A stretch of 64,000 bases of DNA from Dioscorea cayenensis subsp. rotundata (Eukaryota; Streptophyta; Magnoliopsida; Dioscoreales; Dioscoreaceae): NCBI RefSeq assembly GCF_009730915.1, contig NC_052489.1, positions 28,823,916 to 28,887,915 on the forward strand, read 5' to 3'. Below the pieces are notes generated by a model. That model was not told where the DNA came from, made no database searches, and saw nothing but the letters and a program-made list of their open reading frames with translations. This document shows, piece by piece, positions 12,946-25,445 of this stretch. Within the stretch, counting starts at the first letter, position 1. Every line of letters starts with the position of its first letter. The translations under genes and the position numbers were made by a program.

Positions 12946-12980
12946 ATTGCTATGGATGTTTCCCAGTGACAAGTAAGAGA

Positions 12981-13846
12981 TAGTTCACTAAATTTAGAAT
13001 TTTATGTTAATTTGATGTTTGAGTTTGGTAATAATACATTTAAATCACCAATAAAAGTTGGTCGAAGTGTTAAACTTTCAATTTACATAATGTTTAAATC
13101 ACTACGTGGGATGAAAAATAAATTTGTGAAGAGATATCAAACTTTTTTTTTTATAAATATGAATAAATCATAAATTTTTTATCATAGAAAAAAATTTATA
13201 ACTTTCTATGGTATTTCTATTTCAAAAATGAACTATTAAAATTTGAGTTCTATTTGAATTTTGTGTTCATTTCTAGTAATTTAGGTGTTTTGGTGTATCT
13301 TTTATTATTGTTATTATAGTTTTGTCTATATTTTATTTTCAATTATTTTAATGAATCCGTGGTTTATTTATTTATTTTTAAATTTTGGGCTGTTCATTTT
13401 GTTCCCTCATTATCAACATACCTTCTAATTTCTTTACTTATTGGCAGTAAAAGGTATTTGCTGTATTTTTCTTTCATTATAACCCTTATAACTCTCTTAT
13501 TCTAATATATGTAATTTATTTGCTGTTTTAGAAAAATGTAAAAAAAAAAAAAATCTACTTATGTTTTTACTTTTTATAATACTCTTAGGACATGTTTTAG
13601 TCTTTTAACTCTAAAGCACACCTCAAAGAACTAGCTAATGATGACAGATTAAATTTTCAAAGTTAACAATATATTTTTACCATTTAACACCAACATCTTA
13701 ATTATCATAATTCTCTATTAATATTTACATGAGAAAAGGCTAATTTTCTTACCCTTAAATTAGCTTCTCTTTCATCCACTGAAGGAATCCCCATCGTTCG
13801 CCGAGGGGTTGGAGTAGAAGAGCGGAGACAGTCTTCTCTCGCGAAA
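12981..13846. promoter_or_regulatory. Upstream region of the DNAJC8-like gene
   Basis: AT-rich sequence between the LINE 5' end and the DNAJC8-like start codon. From about 13770 the sequence becomes GC-richer and is probably the 5' UTR and core promoter. No TATA box is obvious, as is common for housekeeping plant genes. No other gene is seen. Confidence 0.4.
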
Positions 13847-16221
13847 ATGGCCGCCGAGACGGAGGAGGATCTCATCCTCAAGGGCTTCTTCGCTGAGGTC
13901 AGTGAGGTTGAGAGGGACAACGAGGTCATCAGGTTCGAATCTATTGGAAATTGTTTGTTTTCTCTCTTTATTTTGATCCAGGAGCTCAGCATCTGTTTCG
14001 TTTTTCAATTGTTTTATGCTTGATGGGTTGAGTGAGAGGATTGGATTGTGGTAATGAATCCCTTTAGGGTTCTTTAGTGGTTAGAAGGCTTTCATTCGGG
14101 TGATGAATTTGTGGTGGTTTATGAATTATGGTGTTGTGCGATAGGCGTAATTTGGTGTTTGTTTTCCTGATCTGGATGAAAATTAATCCGAATATTGTAG
14201 GATTGTCTTTGAGTTTCATGTCAATTGGTGATGGTGTCTTGATATTATAGGAAGATGTAGTCAAATTTGGGCAGTCGGTCTAGTTTCAATTTCGTATGTT
14301 TTGGGTATAGTGATGAGGATGTAATCTTAGAGGAATTTTCATGGAGAACCTCCCTGAGGGTATACTTGTTTTCATGGCATGCCTGTTAAATTTGTTTTTG
14401 AAGTCTTCACCAATCACTTGTTCAAGCTGAATTACGGGATATTTATTCTTTCTTGGCTGGATTGTTGTAAAACTTGGGTGTTTTGTGGGTGATAAAATTC
14501 AAATAAGTGATGTGTATCACTAGATTCAGTACTTGAAACAAATTTGGGAACCATTTGTTGACAGGGAACAAATTTAACAGTTTTTGCATTGTTGACATGA
14601 TTTTGTATTTTGGTGCTGCCAGTGTTTTCTTTTTTTGGTTGTCATGAGTTCTATGTGTATTATTATTATTATTTATTTTATTTTTTTGGCATCTGTTCAT
14701 GTTGCAACCTGAGGAAGAATTGTTCCTGTCAAGCATTGACAATGTTCCAGGTATAGCTTAAAATCAGATATAACAACTAAGATATGCACTTGAGTTACAT
14801 CAAGAAAATGTTATATCTACCAGAGTCAAACTTTTGAGCTAATTTTGATCTCCTGAAGGCCAAAGACATATATTTCCCTTTTCCTAGGTTCTTTGAATTT
14901 CACCTGCTAGAATGAAAATTTCTGCCTGTCCTCATTGCAGGGCTGTTGATGATTCAGAAGCGACTAGGATAGGACAGGGTTGTGTCAGGGGATTCATATT
15001 CATAGAGCTACAGACCAATCTTAGGACTTAAATCTCAGGTCTAAATCATATTTTTGGTCACAGCTGACCCGGAGACTTCAGATCTGGCCTTCAAATACGG
15101 TTTCTTTAATTGCATATGCATATTGCATAAGCACCTTTACGTGGGAGGAACCTGTTGTTAATGGGGGATGGGAAGCCTTACCTCTATGCTGTGTATAAAA
15201 CCCATATTTTGTGAAGTAGCGAAACCAGTTTGTTCTGATTTTTTTTGAAAGAAATATGAAATTGCAAAGTAGTTGAAAGAAATAGCTGGATGATTTCCTT
15301 GTTTGGTTGCTTGAAGAGCCAGAACAATCAGGGGAGAGAATGCTATGTGGTTTCCTGTTTGTGAATATCCTTCCAACATGTGCAAATGGAGAGAACTTAC
15401 TATTTTATAGAAATTCCTTTTATGCAAATCATCTTCAGCTGAGTTTCATTTCTGCTATTGATACACCCATGTTCCATGAAAAAGAGATCTATGATTTTAG
15501 TATCGATTCTGATTTTTTCCCCCAATTTTCCTGCTCCATTTGTACACACAAACATTACTATGAATTGATTTGTTATGAACTATTTAGTCTTTACTCACAT
15601 TTTAACTGTTGTTTTATTAATTCTGGTTAACCATTATGACTTGATAACACTTTCTCAGGATACTTGCCTGCTTCAAGTTGAATCCTTTTGAGCACCTGAA
15701 CTTATCTTTTGACTCATCACCTGAAGAAGTTAAAAAACAATATAGGAAGGTGATTTTAAAGATGGATCTTGTTTCCACTTGCCATTAAGCATTTACTGTT
15801 CTCCAATTGCCATCTATCATTTGGTAATGCTTGATCATCTGAACATTTTCAGTTGTCACTGATGGTTCACCCGGATAAATGCAAGCATCCTCAGGCTAAG
15901 GAGGCTTTTGGAGGTAGCTAAACTCTAACAGGCCTGAACTGTTTTGCAAAATATTTGTTATAATTATATCTTTCTGGATTTATTTGTGCCTGCATATTGT
16001 TTAAATTTTAACCGTGGATTTTGAATAACCGAAAATTTCATAACATTGGAGTAGCGTCTTTGGAGAACATGATGGAGGTATGGTACAAGTATGTTGAATG
16101 TTCGTACTTTTGAGTTCTGGTACGAAGAGGAATATGTCTTCTGAGGTTATAGTAATACTGCTATATTGGATCCACCATAATCACTGAGCTTGCATCAAAT
16201 AAGATTGACTAATAAAGGAAA

Positions 16222-16268
<47 letters not shown>

Positions 16269-19200
16269 GTGGGTTCAGTTAATAGGTAATCGGTGAATGA
16301 TAATGTCACATGAAATGTGTGAAGGATTCTAATTGAGATCATCTCTTGCTGATTTATTTAGTGTGTATGCTTAAGATAAGCTTTGCCCCTAGAATAAATG
16401 TAGGAAGAATGTTGCTTGTTGGTAATTAGTGTTGCCGATGCAAGATATACTTGTTCACTATTGTTTCTTTGATCAAGCTAGTTGTTGTGTGTGAAATGTT
16501 CTTGAAGCAATATTGTTATCCCTCTAGTGTGAGTTGTGCTCTGTTACAACTGGATGATCATGGTTTCCCTGCTGCGAAACGTTGCAATCGGCATCTTGTA
16601 AAAAAAGTTCTTGTTTTATCTTCTTATGTTTCTTTCTCATATTTGAATCATGCAATTGATGAAAGGTTCTTTTCATTTACAAAAAGCATGTATTTCCATT
16701 TTATTCATTTTTTCCGAATCTCTAGAAGGTGGATCACTGATGGTCTATGTTTGACTCATGACAGCATTAGCAAAAGCTCAACAATTATTGCTTGATCCTC
16801 AGGAAAGGGAGTATCTCCTAAGTCAAATTAATGCTGCAAAAGGTATTTTTACAAATCTTGATTCCTGAGCTTGTAGTAAAAGATCGGAAAGATCACTCAG
16901 AACTTTGTGGTCTTTTGGTTAGTACCTCTATTGTTGGTTGTGATATGGAATGATTTCCTCAGCAAAGAACTATGCAGAATTGAAATACCATTTTATCGTA
17001 GGTATTCAATACTACGTTTAACTGGGTTTGAATGTCCTGTATGTCCTTTGCATTTTTCTTCAGTTGTCAGTAGCTTTATAATCATATGCTAAATTGCTGT
17101 TATGCTCAGAATCGGTATGTCAATTGATGCTACATGGTTTCTCATCCAATTTCAGTGTTGTCTGTAGTTTGAGGCCCTTATTTATACCAATGTGGTTCTT
17201 TAGTTATTTTGGATTTCTCTGGTGATATCATTGTATAATTAAAGACCCTTTGTGGGTTGTAAAATTGGTAGAATGTTAGTATGGTGTCGCCTAGGTCTAA
17301 GTTTATATGCTTGGATGTCTCTTGACTATAGATTACCATGCAAGTGGTTTCAACATTATGAAAAAAATCAAAATGCATTTGATATGCTTACAGATCTGAT
17401 ATTGTTTGTTTCACATGAGCTGCAGAAGAGCTAAGGGCAAAGAGGAGAAAAGAGTTGAAGAAAGACAATGCTTCTAAGATAAAATCACTGGTTGATGAGG
17501 TAAAGTGTGACATCCTGTAATTCATAAAAAAAATTTATGTTGGTGCTAGTGCCAACTATTTCTTTTTCATCTGTTCTATTGTTATTCATCTTTTATTTGC
17601 TTGTTTAAAAACATCATCTCTTTTATGTATTAGTTAAATTTTACTCTTGTCAAGATTTTATTTGGTCTTGTGAGTTATCAATGATTTAGGGCACACATTA
17701 GTTTGGAAAATAAATTTACTTGTCAAGGCTTCTTAGTCTTTGATGTATCTTTGCACTCTTATCTTTCGTCAAATTTGGTGTTCAACAATGATTTGGGCTT
17801 CAACTGCTTGAATAGTGGATGTGATGTGGGCTGCAAATTGATTGAGATCATTGTTTTGCTCATAGCCTTGCCTGACAAAAGGGCTGGCATTGTTATCCCC
17901 ACATTTTGAAGGGAATTTTCCTAAAAAGTTCTTATATATGGTTCTGTGTTTTGATGCACAATTTATTCTGCGTATGATGTGTGGAACCTTCCTTTTCCAC
18001 TGCAAATGCATGTTGAAGGTGCTGGTGAAGTAAAAGTAGTATTGAGAAAGGGCATTTCATCCTTCATCACGGTTGTTGCCTCGAGATTTCTCACTCTTGG
18101 CATTACTCCCGCACTCTTTTCTTTTGCTTTAGTGCCTTAAGTCTAGTTGGACTCTCTTACATGTAATTAAGTCGATTTACGTATTCCCCATCTGACATAA
18201 TACGATGATCTGTTTGTTTGACTCAATTCCTTACATGGCACTCTTCTGTAGACTTGGTCGCATTTATTAGAACCAACCTTTTTTGAACATAATCCAAAAT
18301 TCTTAATATATCTGGTCTGACTGTATGTACTAACTCATGTGCTTCCTATATACACAAAAGTTTGTGTTGAAAGCGGATTGAGCTCAGCATGATATGAACT
18401 TAACATATTTGTTATGATAATTGGACTTGGGCATAGTATACAGAAACTAATGACATCACAACTCAATCTAAGCACACCTATCAGCATACAAGAAATTACT
18501 GTGTTCATGCAGTTTTCTGTTTATGCTGATTTCTTGTTGTAACCTCATGTAAGTAAATAGACCAGGCTCATAAGTTTCTTGGGGACAAATTTGTTTTCCC
18601 CTCCTGTAGTAGGTTACTTAAAAAAGTTTCTGGAACTGGGGTTCATGACATCTTTTTACCCATTAGAGAACTTAGGAATTGCCATTCAACAATTTTGAGG
18701 ACAACTTGTGTGATATACTGGCGGGGCAAGACTTATTTGTTCCCTGGGAACTTACTTTCCTCACTCACTTATGCGTGCAAGCACACACATTGATTGATTT
18801 TATGAAATGGAACCTTCACATGGTCTTAATTGAATATAAGATAGTCATGTGCCAAACACAAACATATTCACCATTTTGTTATTATTTAAAATTTCAGTTA
18901 ACTTGACCAACAGATACTTGTTTGAGCACTCAAGTTCAGGTTTAAAAAAGAGAACTTCTGAATCCTGTGTGTTTTAGATTTTGTTCTTTGTCCAGAAAGC
19001 TTGTTGCTTAGCTGATATTTTTCTAAAATCTTTTTCCAGTTTTGGATATTTTCTCTCCTTAAGGTGATATTGCAGATGTTTTGCCAATTTTTCATGCTAT
19101 GTCTTTGTGACTTTGTTGGTTTTATATTCTGCTTCGTTTCTTTAATGCACATATTCGTCCTCATATTGAGTGTTTCTCTGTATCTAGGAGATGAACAGCC

Positions 19201-21574
19201 TTGTGCATGTATAAGTATATGCAATTTGCATGATATTTGGCATTTAGCTTTTTAGTGAATAAGAGAATGATTTGTAAATTTATCGACGTAAGGATAAGAA
19301 AAATTCATTTGGTTTATATGATCAGGGAAAATATGAACATCAATATGAACAATCACCAGAATTTCAGCAGCAGTTAAAAATGAAAGTGAGGGATAATTTG
19401 ACTGGGCAAGAGTGGCGACGGAGAAAAATGCAGATGCGGGTTAGTTATGTTCTTTGTTTTATTTATGTAGTTTGATTTTTTCAATAATTATTCCTTGAGA
19501 GTTTTTAATCATCTGGAACATATAATTTTCATATTGCAGATATCAGAAGAGGAAGGAAGACTTAAGAAGGATGAGGAAGAAACTAAGGAGATGTGGAAAA
19601 GGAAGCGTGAGCATGAGGAACAATGGGAAGAAACAAGAGAGGGACGGGTATGTTGAATGTCTGTCTTGAGAATTTCTTTCCTTTCTCAATTGTGATTCCA
19701 TTTGTTTCTTTATGTTGAATATGGTTTGCATATTTTAATGGCTAGGTATGTTTCTCATTTCTCTATATAAGTTGTTATACCACAAAGTTGAGTTAGTATG
19801 TGCTTGTTCACTGTTTTTAGGCATATATCCTTAACTTCTTTCGTTCAACCTAATCTAACTTGAAAATTGCATTTATATGGAAGTTGACATTAAGTTCAGA
19901 CTTGTATATTGCGCTCAACTTAAGAGATGGGTGTCTGTAGGTCCAAGGATATTATTGCATATGCCTCATATGAAAATGTCTTACGATTAGGGGTGTATTT
20001 GAGCCGAGCTGTTTGTGTGTGGCTCGGTGTTCGGCTCGATAAGAGCTCTCGTGTTCAGCTCATATTGTAAACGAGCCAAGCTTGAACATCATTTTCAAGC
20101 TCGATTAATAAACGAGCCAAACTTGAGCAGCCAAAAGCTCGGCTCGTTTTGGCTCGCGAACACAGCTCGTGAACAAGCTTGTTTATAAGCTCGTTTATAT
20201 ATATATATATATATATATGTATATTAAGGTGTTTATGTGACTATGTCGTTGTCAATTTGAGTCACACATATAGGGCTCTTAACTACTATTTGAAGGCTCA
20301 TCTCGTTAAAAGCTCAGGTTAGTTAGTTTATTAAGTTAAATGAGCTCATAAGATAAACGAGCCAAGCTTGAACACCACCAAGCTCGCCTCATTAAATCTT
20401 TTGAACAACTTGTTTATTGTATAAGTAAAAGCTCGTTTATAGTATCATTTCTAATTTTATTCGTAACAAATCATTAATATAACCATTCATAGTGTCATGA
20501 ACAAGCTTATTTATTGGATCGTTAATAATATCGAAAAAAATATTTATAGATAGTTACATCACAATGTTTATTTTGTTATTATTGTAATTATTTGTTAACT
20601 TATTTAATGAAGATTTTAACAAGCTTGAACTCAAACCTTAATGATTTAATAAATAGGCGTAAATTATTCTTTTAATCCTCAAACTCAAATCGAGTTGAGT
20701 CACACTTGATAATAATTCATTAAATAATTTTTAAATGATACTTTACTAAATAAAAAAATAGAATATAAAAAAATAATCAAGCCTTAATTAAGCTAATGAG
20801 TCAAGGTTAAGTTTCGAATTTTCTTAACAAGTTGAGCTCGAGCATGAAGCTCGAAATAAGCTCGATTAGAGCTCAAGCTCGGTTAAAATAGTAACGAGCC
20901 AAGCTTGAACATGAAAAATGAAGCTCGAAGAAAGCTCGGCTCGAGCTCAAGCTCGATTAAATAGTAATGAGCCAAGCTTGAACAAGGCAAAGCTCGCTCG
21001 ACTCGACTCGGCTCATTTACAGCCCTACTGATACGATAACATAACTAGCAGTACCCATGTTTAGGTCCTGAGGATGCTAGATGCCAACCTGGTATTTTAT
21101 CTCCTAGAACTAATGCAGGAGCTTTTCAGATAATGATTTCTCCTTGTATTTATTTTGCTTGATTTCAACATGTCCTTTATGCTATATAGCAAACCAACCT
21201 TTGATCGTATGTTCTAAATCTTGATATTCATAGAGTTCAAGCACAACTCAACTGTCATGGACGTGAAAGGCTTAGGTTATCTTAACTTTATCCAAAAGTT
21301 ATATATGCACAACAAACTGACTTGATTCATACGCTTGGTGCTGCAGGTTTCTAGCTGGAGAGATTTTATGAAGACTGGGAAGAAGGTGAGACTACAATTC
21401 TTTATTTTTCTGGGACAATAACTGCTGGATTGAAATAGAATGACTTTCTGCCCATATTCTGAACACGAGTTGAATATGGTTTTATAGGGCAAAAAGGGTG
21501 AAATCCGACCCCCAAAACTCAAAACGGAGGATCCAAACAAATCATATGTGCAAAGGCCTGTAAAGCGGGAATGA
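13847..21574 (+). CDS. DNAJC8: DNAJC8-type J-domain protein, 9 coding exons
   Basis: Exons: 13847-13932, 15659-15749, 15853-15913, 16765-16842, 17426-17499, 19326-19439, 19540-19647, 21347-21385 and 21488-21574. All have GT-AG borders and consistent phase, giving 245 residues, close to the roughly 250 of animal DNAJC8. The J domain begins near residue 36 (NPFEHLNLSFDSSPEEVKKQ) with the HPD motif at residues 65-67, which stimulates Hsp70 ATPase. The rest is a highly charged Lys/Glu-rich helix, then SSWRDFMKTGKK and a basic tail ending PVKRE. DNAJC8 proteins are nuclear and associated with spliceosomal proteins, which I infer here by homology. Exon 8 is a 39-nt microexon. Intron 7 carries a 1 kb transposon-like insert. 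Confidence 0.95.
16225..16265. repeat. (GA)n microsatellite in DNAJC8-like intron 3
   Basis: About 20 uninterrupted GA units within the intron between exons 3 and 4. No effect on the coding model. Confidence 0.95.
19989..21026. mobile_element. Non-autonomous TIR element rich in GAGCC(G/A)AGC motifs, in DNAJC8-like intron 7
   Basis: The left end AGGGGTGTATTTGAGCCGAG is mirrored by the right end, whose reverse complement begins AGGGCTGTAAATGAGCCGAG. This gives roughly 20-bp imperfect terminal inverted repeats. Both ends carry many further copies of GAGCCAAGCTTGAAC and AGCTCG on both strands; the interior is AT-rich with an (AT)n run at 20196-20219. No coding sequence. The terminus resembles widespread plant hAT-like MITEs, from memory. 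TACGATTA at 19982-19989 and TACGATAA at 21032-21039 are possible degenerate 8-bp target duplications, but the right one is offset by 5 bases. Confidence 0.7.
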
Positions 21575-23114
21575 TACAGTTCCTGTGCGTACTCAGCTCC
21601 TATAAAGTTTGAGAACCAAATATTATGAGGGGGACAAACATGACAGCCAAGTTTGTTAAGGTATATCACTAGGGGTCAATTGAAGATTTAAGTTTCATTT
21701 TGAGCCTTTTCGCTTTGTGAAGGCTTTGTACATTTAAACCTGATTGTCTGTGATAATTATTATCTGGAAAAAGGCAACAAAAATGTTCATCTTGGAGGCA
21801 GGTTCTCTGCATAGAAACATACATGAAATGCCAAGGTTAGTCAATGCCTTATCAATTCAGTTTTGTTACTTTTCTCTATGACTTGATTTCATGAAATTCA
21901 ATGTCTAGTTAGTTTTAACACAGAAGAAGCAAAACCTAAACCTTCTTTTGCACCAATCTACTGATTTTTGTTATTATTTATTAATATATCATAGTTAGTG
22001 CTTTAGTGGACAAAAGTATGTTTAACTAGAAACAATGATAGGTGGCCTTGGGTACACAAATAACATCTACACCATTTTGTATTTTTGACATATTTAAAAC
22101 CCATGACTCTGGCATCACCGACAAGCTATATGGATCACCCAAACTAATGTTCTCAAAACAGATTTGTCACCACCAATGTGAGTGTCTGTTTGTAGTGAAT
22201 AAGTTAAGGTGACAGACATCGAAAACGTAAGAGTATTTGAACTTTCCACAAACTTTACTTGGTCAACTCACCTCATCATCCCTTTGTGTTCCATCCATTG
22301 CTTTTTTGTTTGTTTGTTTGCTTGTGTTATCTCTCTCGTTTAATTCTATTCTAATTTGAATCCAAATCTCAAAGTGGAACAACATTGTGTGTTGATTTTG
22401 GTATGTCTAATATCTGATAAAAAGTTATTTCACAATGCATGTTAGGAAGTCAACAACATGATACGTACATGTATGTATGTTAAAAGTGACATAGAAATGT
22501 TGTATTGTTGTTGGTAGAAGTAGGAAAGAAAGGAGAACAAGTTGGCCGACAAGATGGAGAACAAGTTGCACATTTGACCACATGGGAAAGAGGGGCATTA
22601 TGATTGAAGATCATGTGCATCAGTCTAGTAAGTAGCAGTAATAGTAGTATAAAGGTTATGATGACTTAAAAAGAGGAGGAGGTTGGGGGAGGGAGAAGGG
22701 CTTTGTCCGGTGGCCTTTTGGACTTTGAGAAAGAAGAGAGGTTGAATATGATGTTCATGGAATATGGATTGTTGATTTAGTAGTAGTAGTAGTAGTATCT
22801 TGGAATGGATGGGGATTTTGAATGAGTGGACAAAGTGAGGGAAGGGAGGGGAGCACCTAGATCTCTCATTGGATCACTTAATCCCTTCTCTTGTCCTCTT
22901 CTTTTGGATATGCTCTCTCGTACGGCTTCGATTCTGTCTGCCCACTAGGGACTCTTTCTTTGTTATCATGAGATCCATCCCACCCATCCCTCCTTTGGAT
23001 CTCACTGGTATCTTTTCATCCGTTTCTTTTTACCTTTTTGGATTATGCTGCTTATTAATATGATAATTACTTTGATGGGTGAACTAATTGTGGTTTTATT
23101 TCCTTTTCATCATC

Positions 23115-23126
23115 TTATTATTATTA

Positions 23127-23171
<45 letters not shown>
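23115..23171. repeat. (TTA)n microsatellite
   Basis: Nearly perfect ATT/TTA trinucleotide run of about 19 units. Confidence 0.95.
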
Positions 23172-23737
23172 GTCATAATGGGGAGTAATGGAGGAGGGAG
23201 GGAGGATACTGGGTTGTATTTTTCATGTAGGTCTAAAGCTCTGAAAGTTTTATCAGGGTTTGTTCTTTTTCTTATTTATTTTTAAAAAGCATTTTTTAAT
23301 TGCTATATATATATATATATATATATATGATTAGTGTTGGTTATAGGTAGTGCATGGGATCGTTTGTTATAAACAACAACATTGGTAGAGCCTTATGAAT
23401 TGGTGCAACTGATTCTGATATTGGCATAAGATGGAATCGTAGGAGAAGAAAACTAGGGGCAATTACTGTGAGTGAAAGATCAATTATATATATATATATA
23501 TATATTGATTGCATTCAATCAATTTTGGTGTATTTAGTCTTTTTTTTTCTTAAATTGTTATATGTTTCTTGTTCTTCTAATAAATATTTGATGCATAAAT
23601 GGTATTATGCATGTAAGGTAATAAGAGAGTAGAGATACACGCAAAGCTAAACGTATCAAAATTTCAGGTGTATTAACACAGTTTCAGCATGGTAGATGAG
23701 ATTCTACAGAGCAATGTTTGTTAATACCAAAATAACC

Positions 23738-23740
<3 letters not shown>

Positions 23741-23780
<40 letters not shown>
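23741..23780. repeat. (GT)20 microsatellite
   Basis: Twenty perfect GT units, likely polymorphic. Confidence 0.97.
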
Positions 23781-23783
<3 letters not shown>

Positions 23784-25151
23784 TACAATGACATCAAGTG
23801 ACGTCACAGGAGAGTGTTGAACGAATGAATGAACGACAGGGAGTGACACAAAAAAAACAGATTAAACAATAAGAAATAGTAAGTTTTCCATTATACATGC
23901 TGCCAGTGTGTCAAAAATGGTATGATCTAATATGAATGAAAGAGATCCATATTTGTATAAATCTTTTGTTTTTTAGACCAAACAAACAGTAAAAAGCATG
24001 ACTGTGAGTGAGAGGTTGTTTTTGTGCCTTCCTGACACTCTTTTCTCTCTCGCTCTTTTCACTTCACTCAATATTTTGGCCTATCTTCTTCTCCATCTTT
24101 TGGGATCCAAATTGGAATCTGAACCCAAAAGTCACACACCCACTCAGGACCAGACCCTGGTCCTTGTGACTGTCCTTAACCCTGACACAATTGAGCAACT
24201 AGGACATAAAGTTATGTGTGTGTTTGTTATGATCTTTGTATATGTGGGTTTGTAGTTTGTGTACATATGGATCATTGATGGACTTATTCCACTTAATTTC
24301 TTTAGTACGAATATAAATAGGACAAATGCCTTTTGACCTTAGTCTAGTGCTTCTGCGGATCACTGTGTGTTCTACACAACTCGCACATGTTTTGGCTTTG
24401 TTTGTTTGTGGCTAAGAATAAATAAATCAATCAAAATTTATTTTATTTTCTGATTTTTTTTTTTTTTGATGTTAGTGTGTGTTTACTTATTTATTTATTT
24501 TATAAATGTGTATAAAGGATAAATTTTAAATTGAGTTTACGAGGATGATGTGTTTTTATGTTTAGTTAGATGCAAGTGATATCATTTTTTTTTATTCTAA
24601 TTATTATTATTTTTCAATAAAAAAGTTCAAACAAAGCGGGAATATGAGATGTTTAGAAAATATCCAATTTTGTTTTGCCTAAAAAAAAACTTATAAACAA
24701 TCTAAACAAGCTCAAATAATTGAGAGATATTTTCATATAACAAAATCTATTAATCAGTTTTTAATCTGTTTATATATATATATATATATATATATAAAGT
24801 AATAAAACATTTTTATTTTTATTTTTCACTCACTTCCACTCATATCGGTCTCAACTCATTCAAATGTTATAATAAAAAAGGTAAAAAACAGATTCCAATA
24901 AAGTCCTGAGTAACTAATTGGCCATCTTCTCTCCTATCTATGGGCATATATCTTCATATCATGTGTTAGTGTACGTGAGATTGTCTCCACGGATCATGCA
25001 ATCAATTTCCACCATATAAATACCAGTTTTTTTTTTAAAAAAAACAGTGAAAAAAATAATATAATAAAAATAAAAATAAAAATAAAAATGAGAAAAATAA
25101 AAGACAAAACGAAGTGATGTGGGGACTCAAGTCCCAAGATATGAAGACATA

Positions 25152-25187
<36 letters not shown>

Positions 25188-25194
25188 CTTTGTT

Positions 25195-25445
25195 TATAAG
25201 GCCCATAACGAACGCCTGGTCCGTGCCGCACCCGCGGGCTTCGCCGGCCCGCCACCACGTTCTCTGCGCCAATGGGCCCACTAACCTGCCGGCCCGTACT
25301 CATTAACCCCACCACTTGGGCCTCGCCGCGTGTCGACCACTGATGGGCCAGAACATGGACGTCCTCCTACCACACGTGCTCGCTTTCCGATCCCTCGTAT
25401 CTTTGGGCCCCACATCATCCTTTTCCTGGTCTGGGGCCCATTTGC
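25195..25445. promoter_or_regulatory. GC-rich island with six TGGGCC/GGCCCA motifs and a G-box
   Basis: Within AT-rich DNA this block is strongly GC-biased. TGGGCC or its complement occurs at 25200-25205, 25273-25280 (the full palindrome TGGGCCCA), 25317-25322, 25344-25350, 25404-25409 and 25435-25440, with CACGTG at 25373-25378. TGGGCC is the plant site II element bound by TCP factors, and CACGTG is the bZIP/bHLH G-box. A (CT)n tract at 25155-25186 abuts it. No recognisable coding sequence follows on either side. Promoter function is inferred. Confidence 0.35.

Larger units (their letters stand above)
6872..12980 (-). mobile_element. Degenerate plant L1-type LINE (non-LTR retrotransposon)
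   Basis: A near full-length element on the minus strand, about 6.1 kb. Domain order is gag-like ORF1 (DUF4283 plus CCHC knuckle), apurinic-type endonuclease, reverse transcriptase, zf-RVT and RNase H. The 3' end lies at about 6872-6893, where the minus strand ends in an A-rich tail (AAAATAAAATAAATAAATAA) just after AATAAATAGCTTCTCGG. The 5' end is only approximate, because no convincing target-site duplication was found. Many frameshifts and stops show it is dead. It sits in the intergenic space between the divergent DUF1644 and DNAJC8-like genes. Confidence 0.9.

Noticed and set aside
23998-24255. Small hydrophobic open frame that could be a membrane peptide
   Set aside because: No conserved motif, no nearby splice or promoter context, and similar frames arise by chance in this AT/CT-rich DNA.
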